Positions 46,990-60,118 of a DNA stretch of 64,000 nt are shown here, one piece after another. How positions within the stretch are numbered: the stretch's first letter is position 1; every line of letters begins with the position of its first letter. The DNA lies in assembly GCA_051294375.1 (NCBI GenBank), contig CM119270.1:7488671-7552670 (forward strand), written 5' to 3'. The notes below the pieces were generated by a model. It was not told the origin of the DNA, did not search any database, and worked only from the letters and a program-made list of their open reading frames with translations. Source of the stretch: Paraspadella gotoi (lineage: Eukaryota; Chaetognatha). The position numbers and the translations under genes were made by a program.

Positions 46990-49900
46990 AATAAATAAGA
47001 CATCATGATGATTAAATTGCACAAATGTTTATGACGGATTTCCAAAAGTTCCAATCGAGATTCCACAAGATTTGTTTCCTGACATTATTCCCCCCTTTTT
47101 TTTAGATTTGATCGCCCACGATCCAAGTCCATGCGATCCCAGGGGAGAACGTGAGGAGTCTGATATCGCTCAAGATTAGAGAAGCGGCCCGAGCTCCGAT
47201 TCGATCGAGGTTCTGTGTTGACGCAAAATTTGTAGATGAGCGATAACGCGTTAATAATGCGATTCGAAGCGCTACGGCGGTTGGTAAGTATCCACCCGAA
47301 AACGTAAGACCACGAGGCAGAACGGTGGCCGGGTCATGCGATAATGACAGGCATAGATGGAGCCGTCATAGACCGCGCTCAGTGCAGATTTTGCCAAGCG
47401 TCAATAAAATTTGTAGGGACCCAATTGAACTTGCGCGGAAGAAATCAGAAATAAATGTGGGTCTTGAAGACGTAGATCTGTCTCAGATTTTTTCTTTTAG
47501 AATTTCGCCCAATCCAGGCAACAGTTCGGGAGTCGAGCCTTGGCGCAGAAGTGAAAAGCGCGATCGCAAAGAGGTGAGCCAATCACTCTTTTCTGCTCCA
47601 AAACCGGGCAGTGGAACGTGATAGGCGATCGCGATATAATTCGATTTAAAAATTGATTTACGCAATTCCTTAGAAGTGGAATGGGTAATTTAATATTATA
47701 CCTGTGAGAAGGTGCGAATTAAAAAAATTGTGGAGAGATTGGTTGTATGGCTCACAGGCATGACGGCGCAAAGTTTTCCAAGGGAGTAGTGTGAATTTTC
47801 GTTGAGGGAGAAAACCGCGCATCTCTAGAAGTGCGTTGGCTAAAGATGAAGTGGATATAGCCCTCCTACCGATCGCAGTCTTGAAGACTTTATGTTGCCT
47901 CCGCAAATGCGTGAGCACATCTGTAATAAAATCCTGGTCTCGTACTTCTGCGGAAAATATCGAATCATGAGAATTTTCATTCGAAAATGAATTAAAGTGT
48001 TGTAGTTTTTAGGAAGTCCACCCAGCTGCTTGCAGCATGCCTTGGCAAAACGTCCTACGCGAAAGGTGAAAAATTTGTCGCGAAATCGCTGATCTTCTTG
48101 CACGTGAAAATATAAGAGGACGTTGCCAGTTTGGTCATGATGCAAGTTTCACTTTCGTGAGCATCGAGAACGAAGTCGACGATAGAGTAAATGTCCGCTC
48201 GTGGTAATGTGCGGCAGACCGCACGTAGAAGCAGGATCACGGCTTTCGTTGATGAGAATGTCTAACAGACGATCGGCGAAAATGAAAAAAAGAGAGAATA
48301 AATAAGAGTATTCAATTTGTGATGGCCCAATGTTGCCTGTTTTTCCATTAAATTTTTCGCAGACAAATTCGTAAGTTGTTATGAGGTGGGAAAAAGTTCG
48401 ACCATGATCCTTAGCGATTTGTATAGACGGTCTTTTCCTATTTAGTTTGGTCTTGGTAGCGTCGAGCCGGATGTTGGAGCCAAAAATTCTGAATTTTTTT
48501 TAGAAAGGATCTGCGAGTTTTGAATATGTCGTAGATACTTCGGAAATTTCCGAGTGGATTCTGCTCAAAATTTGAGGCGGGAGACAATTTTGACGCTGGA
48601 CGGGGGCGCGAATAAAGTCGGCGCCAAAATCTCGTTCGGACAACCGAATGAGAATTGGAATCATCTTGAACTGAATCCAGAGTTGAGAGCGACTTCATCT
48701 GCTGGTTGGCGCCCAACCAGAATCGGGTTGAACAATAAAGTTGCTCAGACGAGAAGGATGTCCATGAGTCAAGGGTGAACCATCAGCGTATTCGATGACG
48801 AATCGTCGCCAGTTCTCATCTTTCTTTAATTTTGCCTTTGCAATTCCTTCCGTTTTCGTTTCACACTTTCTTCGTATTCGGCGTCGGGCAACTCGGTTTT
48901 TCGAAGTAGGAAGCACTTTCATTGAGCGCCCGCAACGTCAAAACATTCCTCTCGGCGGCCAACTGTAGTCGCCGTCGCGGTAGACTTGTGCCGGCGCTAA
49001 AGAAGCGAACGAACTTGTTTGTCTGATTCTTCTTCGATCCCGACCAAAAATTTGCGTCGTTCTTACGAGTGAACGAATTGAGCGCGCGCGGCAGTCCAAC
49101 TTTTTCCAGTAATTTATGAGTCGCATCGCACGCCGTCTTAAGAATCCGAGAGTAGCGTATGAGATCATCGAGGTGTAAGAAGGGAGCGGGATTCTGAAAA
49201 ATCCGCTCTATGGTCTCTGTTGAATCCGCGTTTATGCCATGAAATAGTTTTTGGAACGCAAAAATGGTGAAAAACGCGAGGGAGATATTTATTTTCTCTT
49301 GTCCAATCCATATTTGACGAAGCGGTAAAGAGCCTGGAGGTCCTTCAGCGAGACTTTGGGCAAAAGCCAAAGGATTTTAGTAACCTCAATATATTTGATG
49401 TTACGCCACGGACCTAGATCAACTTTAAGCAGTTTACCGATCTTTCAATGTGTCTTTGACGTCTTTTCCGACGAAGATCATCTTGGATGAAGGAAAACTT
49501 CTTTAGGAAGGGCGGGACACCCTGTGAAAACATTGCTTTGCCTTTTGAAGAAGAGCACTGATACAGGGCATGGACGGATTCTTGCCATATTTGGCCGAGA
49601 GCTGAATCTGTCGAGATATCGCCTTCCGTGTCAAGGCCGGTAAATAAGGTAATGCGGAACTTTGATCGGCGAGTGAAAAACTTCGCGCCCCAACCTTCTC
49701 GTCTACTTTGTGATCAGAACGTTGGTAAACCTTGTTCGCCGGGAAAACTTCCAAATGAAACTTTTTCCTATTTTCGCGAAAATTCGTATTCTTGATAGCG
49801 GGACAAATCAGAAGTGGACGTAGCAGGCGGCAATTGGGACGTGATGGCGGATAGTTTATCGAGATCAACTTGGATGTCGGCCATCCTAATATGGACGCGG

Positions 49901-50010
49901 ATAAAATCCACTTGTCGTCGGAGGAAGGGAAGGTGGTGGTTCGCTAATGGCGGACCGAAACCCTCATCACGAATGGGTGGGACAGTATCCTGAGACGATG
50001 TATTCTCCAT
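46990..50010 (-). pseudogene. Decayed coding-like block, possible retroelement, family unrecognised
   Basis: The minus strand holds a succession of open segments in changing frames: an ATG-led start at 50010 (MENTSSQDTVPPIRDEGFGP), a 170-codon stretch at 49370-48861 (with GINADSTETIERIFQNPAPF and LEKVGLPRALNSF), and shorter pieces down to 47100. At 47089-47106 the minus strand reads A8 G6 AATAA followed by TG, which looks like the polypurine tract that precedes a 3' LTR. I could not place the protein segments in a known Gag or Pol family and found no convincing matching 5' LTR, so the retroelement reading is inference. Frames are broken many times by decay or indel errors. Confidence 0.35.
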
Positions 50011-50298
50011 TGATGACCTTAAAGCAAGAGTAATATAATTTGGGAGAAGGATTTACCATTTCTTTCCATTTTACGCTTTAGTTTTCTAAAGCGAGATAGC
50101 TATAGAATATAAATCCTGTCAAACTGAAAAACGGATAATAGAGAACCTGCAAATTAGGCATGAATGAATAAAATCAATCAAAGGACAATGTTTTTTAATT
50201 GAACTATTTAGTAAAACCAGTACACAGCTAAAAACCATTTGGCCTAATTGCCAAAAACAGCAAAAATCAACGAATAATGAAATCTAACTTTCTATTTC

Positions 50299-50532
50299 TT
50301 GGGAATTGTACAAACTTCAGGCGTCGTCATCCAGGCACACACAGATCATTTCAACATAAAACTTCCAAAATTAAGTTTACATTTTAAAGCGATAACCAAC
50401 GATGTTGACTTGTGGTTAAGGTTCACCAATCTTGCTAATAAAACAAAACATAAGACGTTAAGAATGAAAGGAATATCTTATACTATTGACAGGTGGTGGT
50501 CCCCAAGATTGTATAGTGTGACCGGATTATAA
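50299..50532 (+). other. Plus-strand open frame of natural composition, unrecognised
   Basis: The frame from ATG 50299 to TAA 50530 reads GIVQTSGVVIQAHTDHFNIK and ends TIDRWWSPRLYSVTGL. It is not repeat-derived but lies between two minus-strand coding-like blocks, and has no visible partner exons. It may be chance in AT-rich DNA. Confidence 0.15.
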
Positions 50533-50650
50533 CATTAGAATTAACTATGATCGATCTTTTAACTACATTGAGCTAAATTTAACTATGCGAAGTTTCAAAA
50601 CTAATAATCAAGTTACAATCGACAATGAAATGAGAGCGAGGATCAACAGT

Positions 50651-51859
50651 TAATTATTTTTAGGAGTATAGTTAACAGCGATCTTCTTGACGAAAGTGTG
50701 GCGTCTGTTGATTACTTCCACTGTAACATTTGTAGTTTCAGGATTTCTGAATTTCTGAATGTTTGCAAGTTGGTTTGTATCATCTATCACTACGTCGTAC
50801 CACATTAAGTTCATTGGTAGTACTTTTGCGATTTACTTATATTTTGAACGAATTGTTCACGAGGATGAGGGATGGCACTTAGATGTGGATGCCGGTAGGT
50901 TGATCGCGAGATGAATGAGTGGGGGTAAGAATCACCACTCCTTGCCAATCCGTTCGGTAAAATCAATGCGTATCATCCCATCGACATAGTCCGATTTCTT
51001 TGGCTGAATAACTGACTGAGTCGTATTAATACTAATGTCTCTTGAGAGTCCAGAATAATAGTTTTCTGAAACGGATGTTACTTTTTGTAAACCACTTCGC
51101 ATACACGTTTGTTTTTGCTATCTTTTGGCGAGCGCCTGAGTTACGTTCACGAGATTCACTTCTGGTTCGACGTTTATCCAGAGGATTAAGAGGTAAGTGA
51201 CTCAGTTCCCTATGATTATTACATCAGAGTCTTGCAGTAGTATTTATGTTCTCTGGTGAGGTTCATCCCTCTGCTGATCCTGGGGGAAGACAATTTGACG
51301 AAACGCTGGTGGCAGTACTTGCCTACTAAATTTGAATCAATTCTCGTTACACCAACAGGGGGAGGAGAACCAGTATAAGGTAAAGCAGAAGCTTCTATGC
51401 CCAATGGGTCGATTCGTTCATTACCGCATGTGCAATACTAGCTGCGTAGATCCCTATCGTAGAAATCGATTTTTCCAACGGAAATGCTCACCTCATTTCA
51501 TATAACTTAGCATTAACATTTTTAATTGTTCTCGTATTTCTTCAACTTCTTCTTTGCCTTAGAATCTTTACAGATGTAGTAGTACCGGCAGACCCTCGAG
51601 GCCAGTTGTCTTTCCTTAATGATGAGTGGACGCACGCCCATCGTGGATCAGCTTGCCTCGCCTTCATCCGGATTCTTTCATAAACTGGTCTCCTTCATCG
51701 AGGGAAGTACCTTTGCTTTCTGTTATATCTATCTTCTTCTTTAATCGCATCTCTTTTTTCTTTAAGTTTGAGCTTCTCTCTTGTTTCCTCTTTACCTCTT
51801 TGACGCATGTTTGAAATATATTCTGAGAGAGATTTAGGTTTTTGGTTAATCTAGTTTCA
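50651..51859 (-). pseudogene. Second stop-interrupted coding-like block, unrecognised
   Basis: Minus-strand segments in shifting frames have natural protein composition: a charged Lys/Glu/Arg-rich segment (51850-51715), a segment with PYTGSPPPVGV and a Cys/His-rich follow-up (51410-51219), a segment with N-x-T sites (51120-50938), and a C-terminal piece ending at TAA 50651 (WYDVVIDDTNQLANIQ). Stops and frameshifts separate them. The Pro/Gly and N-x-T-rich pieces could be from a structural protein of a decayed mobile or viral-type element, or from a cellular pseudogene; no family is recognised. It lies next to the other decayed block on the same strand. Confidence 0.35.
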
Positions 51860-51937
51860 GTTGTCAGCTGAAGGCAAAGGTGGGGCTAACCAAAGAAAAG
51901 AAAAGAAACGTGGTCATATCGTTCTTGCTATTGGAGT

Positions 51938-52180
51938 TTGTATTATGGTCCATTCAAATCAAGGCAAATGAATCTACCAAGATTTGCCGTATTGTTCCAT
52001 AACGTTTCGTTAGGGGTCCCAATTAAGGGCCCCTGTTTTTGGCGCTCCACATTTCCCTGTGACGTGGAAGGCCTGATAGGCGACACTGTTGTTCGTTTCT
52101 TAGTGCCTAAACCTCTACATGTTGCCTCCAATGACATCCGAGACAATTTCTCCACCCATTGTCAGATGTCAGACGCTTAG
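51938..52180 (+). other. Segment open on both strands, unrecognised
   Basis: The plus strand reads FAVLFHNVSLGVPIKGPCFW and stays open to 52180; the minus strand over 51943-52155 is also open (SPIRPSTSQGNVERQKQGPL). Neither product is recognised. Which strand was coding, if either, cannot be decided from the sequence alone. Confidence 0.18.
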
Positions 52181-52623
52181 GTGGTCAAGAAAAGAAAAGA
52201 AAAGAAAAGAAAAGAAAGGAAAGATAATTTGACTAGAAAAAAAAGGAGGGTAATAAGAGAAGGGAAAGCCGAAGCAAATGAAGACGAAAACAAGAAAAAC
52301 AAAAACAACAAGATGTCGAACGACGACGACGACGACGACAACCACAAAGACGACAGCGACGACGACAGGAACGTTTTTCGGGTCTCCCGCTCGGAAGCCA
52401 TGAGACTGTTTACTTTGGACATCAAAGGTTGTGGACTTTGCAGAATGCGTTGCACAGAGCGCGGCACGTGACACGAATAGGTTCTCTTTACGTTTTTTTT
52501 TTGTCTTTTCTTATTTGGTCTTCTTCTTTCGTCGGCTGGAGGCGTTGCGATTATTTGTCAATCAGTCAAGCGCAATTGTATAAGATAAACTTTATTTCTT
52601 ATAACATGATATATGATAATTTT

Positions 52624-52646
52624 TATATTGGTTGTACCAATTTCAT
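52624..52646 (-). repeat. Short copy of the dispersed palindrome, inverted
   Basis: On the minus strand it reads GAAATTGGTACAACCAATAT exactly, beside a TA run. Confidence 0.5.
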
Positions 52647-52913
52647 ATATATATATAAATTATACAAAATATACCAAAATGTAATGTTTCATTTAATTTC
52701 ATCGGTTTTTTAACTAAATTTTACTAATGTTATTAAAATACAACATGAAAAGAAAAGGAAATAAATCCCGAATCTTAAATACTAAATCCGGAATCCTAAA
52801 TCCCAGTTCGTCAATTTTCCGCGCCATTTAAGCAGACGTCAACGAATCGAGCGGCGAAGACGAATTCGATTTTGTCGGAAAACCCTGTATTCATTTGGGT
52901 CGGAATGGGCGCC

Positions 52914-52932
52914 GGGGGGGGAGGGGGGGGGG
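52914..52932 (+). repeat. G-run (G8-A-G10)
   Basis: Two long guanine runs separated by a single A; a potential G-quadruplex. Confidence 0.9.
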
Positions 52933-53263
52933 TGAATGGAGGAGGAAGAGGAAGAGGAACGGGATCGAGTTGCCTCCCGGGCGAAGAGGCTCCAGATGGA
53001 AAAAATCCCTTTTCGAATGGAATCATATTTTCTGGCCAAAAGCGGATGAGGAGGGGATGAGGAGGAGGAGGAAGAGGAGGATGAGGAGAAGAAAAGAAGA
53101 GAAGGAAGGAATGAAGGAAAGAAAAAATATATAAATAAGAAGTAACGTTGGACGTGATAGTTGTGAACACGGAATCGTAGCGTGATGAGAGAAAGTGTGA
53201 GAGACAAAATGAATACGGGGATTACGAAATGGTGAATGTGATGAAGTTCCGCTGAGGGATAAG

Positions 53264-53264
<1 letters not shown>

Positions 53265-53351
<87 letters not shown>

Positions 53352-53405
53352 TTTTTCTTTCTTTTTTTCTTCATTTCTTTATTTATTTATTTCTTTCTTT
53401 CGTTC
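53265..53405 (+). repeat. (CTTT)n microsatellite
   Basis: A near-perfect TTTC tetranucleotide run of about 85 bp, then degenerate. Confidence 0.97.
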
Positions 53406-53463
53406 TTTCCTTTCCTCCCTTTCCTCCCTTGCTTTTCTCCCTTTCCTTTCCTTCCTTCATCTC

Positions 53464-53640
53464 TCCTCCGACCTCGCTTTTCACGCTTGACCTCGTCCGC
53501 CATATTTTTCTCTCCCTCGACGGAAAAACTGAGTCATTTTTCGACGCGGGTCGACCCACTTCCGGCTTTGACGCCGGTTCCGGTATAAGCGCCACGTTGA
53601 CGCCTACTTCCGGTGACGATGGCACTATTTATCTTGACGC
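53464..53640 (+). repeat. Diverged relative of the start of the 2.7-kb unit
   Basis: CTCCGACC...TCGCTTTTC.ACGCTTGACCTC.GTCCGCCATATTT and GCCGGTTCCGGT match the beginning of units 1 and 2. A further match (TTTGAGGAAATTGAGCC) lies at 53907. This is a truly diverged copy, unlike the near-identical units. Confidence 0.6.
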
Positions 53641-54119
53641 CATTACTGATATCAGCGTGAATTGAGGAATCGGCTACATCATTAAAGCGAAGATCTTTTT
53701 TCCTAATTTTGATTCCATTTTTTTTTAATATGATGCTGACGTATTTGTCACTCTTACTACCAGATGCCATTTTCTGGAATCATTGCCACTTATCGCATTT
53801 GCCATCCCACGACGCCGGCATCGATTACGGCCCGTCGGTGGCATAAACAAGGATTAAGGAGAATTAGGACTTCGAGAGGAATTTATAGTTTTTTTGGTTT
53901 TTTTTTTGAGGAAATTGAGCCGCGAGATTATTTTTGATTCGAAATAATACAGATTCGCATTGTATTCATTTGTAAAATATAAGAACGTTTGAGATACTTT
54001 GTGCCTACTGCCTAGTATGTTAAACGTTAAGGAAACACCACTTTTTTTAAAGTCTTATTTACAATTTTACTGAATTTTTAATAAAATATTTCCAAATCTT
54101 TGATATTCTTTCCCCCCCC

Positions 54120-54262
54120 GCGAAAAAAAACAACCACAAAACTGTGAATTATAACTCACAAGGACAACAACTCACAAGGCTTAGGATTGGCGACGATGGG
54201 GGATCAAGAAGCATCGCGAAAACATCGGATTAGGGAAGAAGCAAAAGGAAATTAACGCCGCC

Positions 54263-54350
<88 letters not shown>

Positions 54351-54770
54351 TGAATGAGACCAGGGTGACTTGAGGTTACTTAAGTAAAAATGGCGCAATG
54401 AAATCACTTTTAAGATGAACTTGAAACAGATTGAAGTTAAATAGGTACAATAGAATAGAATAAATAATAAATAATGTATTGCGACAATCCTTAAAAAAGG
54501 AATTCTAGCAAAAAAAAGGGTTGAGACAACTTGACAATGAACGACGATTGGGTTAACGTTAACAAAACTGAAAGAATGTGAAAAAAGAAAGTAAAAAGAT
54601 TGAGAGTGAATGTCACTGGGAGGGAAAGACCTTTATACCTAAATTGACTCACTGACTCTCGCACCGTCACACACACTTTGAGTTTTAAGGACTTCAAAGT
54701 TTTCACGTTTTTTCTTGATTAAGTCGCGTCAAGCGGTCGACAGAGGGTTAAACAGAGGGAGAGAGAGTGA
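54120..54770 (+). repeat. Partial unit of the 2.7-kb tandem repeat (unit 0)
   Basis: Matches 55970-56700 and 58655-59390 in order (AATTATAACTCACAAGG, GAAGCATCGCG, TAAAAATGG.GCAATGAAAT, GTATTGCGACAATCCTT). It has fewer indels and less N than those copies, and contains the (GA)n run at 54267-54348. Confidence 0.75.
54267..54348 (+). repeat. (GA)n microsatellite, uninterrupted
   Basis: About 80 bp of GA in unit 0. The same place in units 1 and 2 is shorter and interrupted. Confidence 0.96.
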
Positions 54771-56750
54771 ATTCCTCCGACCGACATCGCTTTTCAACGC
54801 TTGACCTCAGTCCGCCATATTTCTCCCTCCCCCTCGCTCCCCCCCCTCCGACGTCCGTCAGAATACTCCTCGCGTCATCTCTATTCGCAGCGACGGTGCC
54901 GCACCAGCTTATCCGGCTTCTGACCGCCCCGCCGGTTCCGGTTTCTCCCTACGCGCCCCACCAGTTGCACGCACCTCACATAAACTCTATAGAATTACAC
55001 TAAGTATAAAAATTACCACCATTCTCCGGTGACGATTGTGAACACCAGTAGCAATTATTAAGATTAAGGCAAACCAAGTAGGACAATGACGTATAAAAAT
55101 CACAAGCAATTAAAAGAAACACATATGTACGAATATGCCACGCCGAGAGATGAAAGAGAGAGGAACATCCGCTACCAAACAATTATGCACATTAAAGGGC
55201 GACAATCTTTCCTTACCTTCATTCACAGATATTTGATTCGCTGAGTATTCATCATTTCATGGCAATTACAGAATAAAGATGACTTCGGAACAAATCTAAC
55301 TTAAAGAAAGACATGATATAGTCTCACACCACACATCTTACTTACCAGATGCGCATTTTCACCTGGATGAATGATCACCCCACTAAACCGCCCACTTAAT
55401 CGCGATGTTGCCAATCAACCCCAGCGCAACCGTAAAAAGAAACAATCAGGAGCATTACGAGGCGAGACCACCAAAGGGCCAAACGCAGTGACATCGGTGG
55501 CTAAAAGCAAGAGACTTCAGACCGAAATAACGGATCTCACAAGCAGCAGTTTATATATTAATCTGACAATATAGGTTTTTATTGAGGAAATTGAGCCCCC
55601 CACCGAACGGATCGCAGACACTATTAATTCTTCTGAAGAAATATATCGAAAAAGATATACTACAGTACAATTAAGCAGATTGCTCACAGTTTATTGTAAA
55701 ATATAGAGAATCAACAAAGTTTTGGAAGCGATTACGGCTGAGAACGCTCTAACACTGCTTCGATGTTGCCTACCTGCCACAAAGCCTAAGTAAATGTAAC
55801 GTTCCAGCACGAGCCTGCCCGATTTTGATTAAATAAGTCGATTAAACATTGAGGATTCAGAATCACTAATACCTATACGAATTTTGTAATATTAACTAAC
55901 TGATTACTCCTCACTTTAATGTATACAGACACCAATTCCTCTGCACCAACGACAGAATAAAAAAAACAACGAACACAACTGTGACATTATAATCACAAGG
56001 ACAACAACTCACAAGGCTATAAAGGATTGGCCGACCGATGGGTGGATGACAGAGAAGCATCGCGGAAAACACTCGATTAGGGGAAGAAGCAAACAGGAAT
56101 TAACCGACCGCAAAGAGGGAGAGAGAGAGAGAGAGAGAGAAGAGAGAGAGACGAGAGCAGAAGAGACGACGAGAGACGCACGAGAGGAGAGAAGAAGAGA
56201 AAGAAGAAAAGATGACGATGAATGACTTGATACACACCGAGGTAGCATCTTGCAGTATACTAAGTAAAAATGGAACAGCAATGAAATCACTTATATAAGA
56301 TGAACTTGAAACAGATGATGCAAGTAAATAGGTACAAATAGAATATGAATCAAATAGGATAAATAATGTATTGCGGACAATCCTTAAAAAAGATATCTAG
56401 ACAAAAAAAGGGTAGAATTGACAAGAACGGAATTGGAACCGTTAACAAACACTGAAAGAAATGTTGAAAACAAGAAAGTAAAAAGATTGAGGTGAATGTT
56501 CACAGTGGCAGGAAAAGACCTTTATACGTAAACTCTGACTCCACTGACATAACTGCATCCGCACCGTCACACAACACCACTTTTGAGTTTTAATGGACTT
56601 TTTCAAGTTTTCACGATATTTCTTTGATTAAGTGCGTCAAGCGGGTGCACAGAGGGTTTAAACAGAGGGGAGGGAGAGTGAAGGAGTGAGAGTGTGATGT
56701 GAGTGAAAGGAGTAGAGACTTAGGCATGTCATCATAGCGACATGGAGAGA

Positions 56751-56811
<61 letters not shown>

Positions 56812-57456
56812 GAGAGAGAAGGAGAGAGAGAGAATAGAATTATTGGACTCATCGCCTTAACTTTTCCTTAAGAAGGGTTTGGCAGTCGCTGGGAAGTGTT
56901 TTGCAAAGAGAGAGAGGAGAGAGAGACGAGCAGAGAGAGATGAGAGAGAGAGAGAGAGAGTAAGAGAGAGAGGAGAGACGACGAGCCACNNNNNNNNNNN
57001 NNNNNNNNNNNNNNCTCGTCCTTGGCAGGCGACGAGGGTGACGACAAAGGGGGTTTTCCTTTTTTTCACGGCGCGCTTCTTCTTTGACGAGGCGGAACAA
57101 TCACATGCAGGTTTTCTCTTTTCTTCACTACAGGGTTATCCTCGTGGAAACCATCGAGCAGAGAGCTGGCCACGGATGTTAATCATTCCCGGATCTAATT
57201 AAAGTTACCCGGCATAATTTTTTTCTTGGTTGCTTTTGGTTTTTTTCATAATGTTTTTTTTAATTATTCTTTTCTCTAACAAAATTATTTGTTTTTCGTT
57301 GATTTTTTTAGTTTTAGTTTCAATGTGGAGATGATAAATAAAAATAAACGTTAAAGATTGTTTAACAAGACAAAGACTAGTTTTGAGCAGTTTAAAAAAA
57401 ATTTGCTTTTCCTAGTCGACATTTACGAAAACAAATTTGATTTTCCATGACAGTAT
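54771..57456 (+). repeat. 2.7-kb tandem repeat, unit 1
   Basis: The first ~1.19 kb (to about 55965) is identical by eye to 57457-58650 at an offset of 2686. The remainder aligns to 58651-60118 with dense single-base differences. It contains a 25-N gap at 56990. No gene recognised; short open frames here are duplicated with the unit. Confidence 0.85.
56990..57014. other. Assembly gap, 25 N, bridged by unit 2 of the tandem repeat
   Basis: The equivalent place in unit 2 (59659) has no gap and no missing bases. Confidence 1.
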
Positions 57457-59423
57457 ATTCCTCCGACCGACATCGCTTTTCAACGCTTGACCTCAGTCCG
57501 CCATATTTCTCCCTCCCCCTCGCTCCCCCCCCTCCGACGTCCGTCAGAATACTCCTCGCGTCATCTCTATTCGCAGCGACGGTGCCGCACCAGCTTATCC
57601 GGCTTCTGACCGCCCCGCCGGTTCCGGTTTCTCCCTACGCGCCCCACCAGTTGCACGCACCTCACATAAACTCTATAGAATTACACTAAGTATAAAAATT
57701 ACCACCATTCTCCGGTGACGATTGTGAACACCAGTAGCAATTATTAAGATTAAGGCAAACCAAGTAGGACAATGACGTATAAAAATCACAAGCAATTAAA
57801 AGAAACACATATGTACGAATATGCCACGCCGAGAGATGAAAGAGAGAGGAACATCCGCTACCAAACAATTATGCACATTAAAGGGCGACAATCTTTCCTT
57901 ACCTTCATTCACAGATATTTGATTCGCTGAGTATTCATCATTTCATGGCAATTACAGAATAAAGATGACTTCGGAACAAATCTAACTTAAAGAAAGACAT
58001 GATATAGTCTCACACCACACATCTTACTTACCAGATGCGCATTTTCACCTGGATGAATGATCACCCCACTAAACCGCCCACTTAATCGCGATGTTGCCAA
58101 TCAACCCCAGCGCAACCGTAAAAAGAAACAATCAGGAGCATTACGAGGCGAGACCACCAAAGGGCCAAACGCAGTGACATCGGTGGCTAAAAGCAAGAGA
58201 CTTCAGACCGAAATAACGGATCTCACAAGCAGCAGTTTATATATTAATCTGACAATATAGGTTTTTATTGAGGAAATTGAGCCCCCCACCGAACGGATCG
58301 CAGACACTATTAATTCTTCTGAAGAAATATATCGAAAAAGATATACTACAGTACAATTAAGCAGATTGCTCACAGTTTATTGTAAAATATAGAGAATCAA
58401 CAAAGTTTTGGAAGCGATTACGGCTGAGAACGCTCTAACACTGCTTCGATGTTGCCTACCTGCCACAAAGCCTAAGTAAATGTAACGTTCCAGCACGAGC
58501 CTGCCCGATTTTGATTAAATAAGTCGATTAAACATTGAGGATTCAGAATCACTAATACCTATACGAATTTTGTAATATTAACTAACTGATTACTCCTCAC
58601 TTTAATGTATACAGACACCAATTCCTCTGCACCAACGACAGAATAAAAAAAACCAACGCAACACAAACTGGGAATTATAATCACAAGGACAACATACTCA
58701 CAAGGCTTATTAGGATGGCGGACGATGGGTGGATGACAGAAAGCATCGGCGGAAAACATCGATTAGGGAAGAAGCAAACAGGAATTACGCGCAAAGAGGA
58801 GGAGAGAGGAGAGAGAGAGAGAAGAGAGAGAGACGAGAGCAGAGAGAGAAGAGAGAGACGCAGAGAGGAGAGAAGAGAGAGAAAGAAAGAGGAATGAAGT
58901 GAATGAACGATAACACACCGAGTCGACTGAGTATACTAAGTAAAAATGGAGCGCAATGAAATCACTTTTAATGACTATGAAACAGATTGAAGTAAATACG
59001 TGTACAAATAGAATAGAATCAAAATAGGATAAATAATGTATTGCGAACAATTCCTTGAAAAGAAATATCTAGCAAAAAAAGGGAGAAAACTTACATGCGA
59101 AATTGGTTAACCGTTAACAAAACAACTGAAAGAAATTGTTGAAAACAGAAAGTAAAAAGATTGAGGTGAATGTCACGGGCAGTGAAAGACCTTTATAACC
59201 GTAAAACTGACCGTCGGCACTGACTCAACTCATCACGCACGTCACAAACACCACTTTTGAGTTTTAAGGACTTTTCAAGTTTTCACGATATTTTTTCTGA
59301 TTAATGTGCGTCAAGCGGAGTCGACCAGAGGGTTTAAACAGAGGGGAGGGAGAGTGACAGGAGTGAGAAGTGTCGATTGTGAGTGAAAGGGTAGAGAATT
59401 AGGATATCATGCGACATGGGAGA

Positions 59424-59484
<61 letters not shown>

Positions 59485-59615
59485 GAGAGAGAAGGAGAGA
59501 GAGAGAATAGAATTATTGGACTCATCGCCTTAACTTTTCCTTAAGAAGGGTTTGGCAGTCGCTGGGAAGTGTTTTGCAAAGAGAGAGAGCGAGAGAGCAG
59601 AGAGCAGAGAGAGAT

Positions 59616-59646
<31 letters not shown>

Positions 59647-60118
59647 GAGAGAGACGAGCCACCTCGTCCTTGGCAGGCACGACGAGGGTGACGACAAAGG
59701 GGGTTTTTCTTTTTTTCACGCGCGCGCTTCTTCTTTGACGAGGCGGAACAATCACATGCAGGTTTTCTCTTTCTTCACTACACGGGTTATCTCGTGGAAA
59801 CCATCGAGCAAGAGAGCTGGCCACGGATGTAATAACATTCCGATCTAATTAAAGCTATACGCGGCAATACATATTTTTTTTCTTGGTTGCTCTTGGTTTT
59901 TTTCATAATGTTTTTTTTAATTAGTTCTTTTCTCTAAACAAAATTAAATTTGTTTTTCGTTGATTTTTTAGTTTAGTGTTTCAAATGTGGAGATGATAAA
60001 TAAAAATAAACGTTAAAGATTGTTTAACAAGACAAAGACTAGTTTTGAGAGTTTAAAAAAAATTTGCTTTTACGCTAGTCGACATTTACGAAACAAATTT
60101 GATTTTTCCATGAGCAGT
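57457..60118 (+). repeat. 2.7-kb tandem repeat, unit 2
   Basis: Second copy of 54771-57456. Sequence at 59653-59666 (GAGCCACCTCGTCC) reads straight through the position occupied by the N gap in unit 1. Confidence 0.85.

Larger units (their letters stand above)
52181..53260. other. No confirmed gene
   Basis: AAAAG repeats at 52188-52222 and GAC triplets at 52320-52360. 52370-52475 is open on both strands but unrecognised. 52900-53110 is G/GGA-rich. Confidence 0.45.

Noticed and set aside
54767-58260. Repeated identical open frames at 2686-bp spacing
   Set aside because: They are identical because the DNA unit is duplicated, probably artefactually; composition gives no sign of coding.
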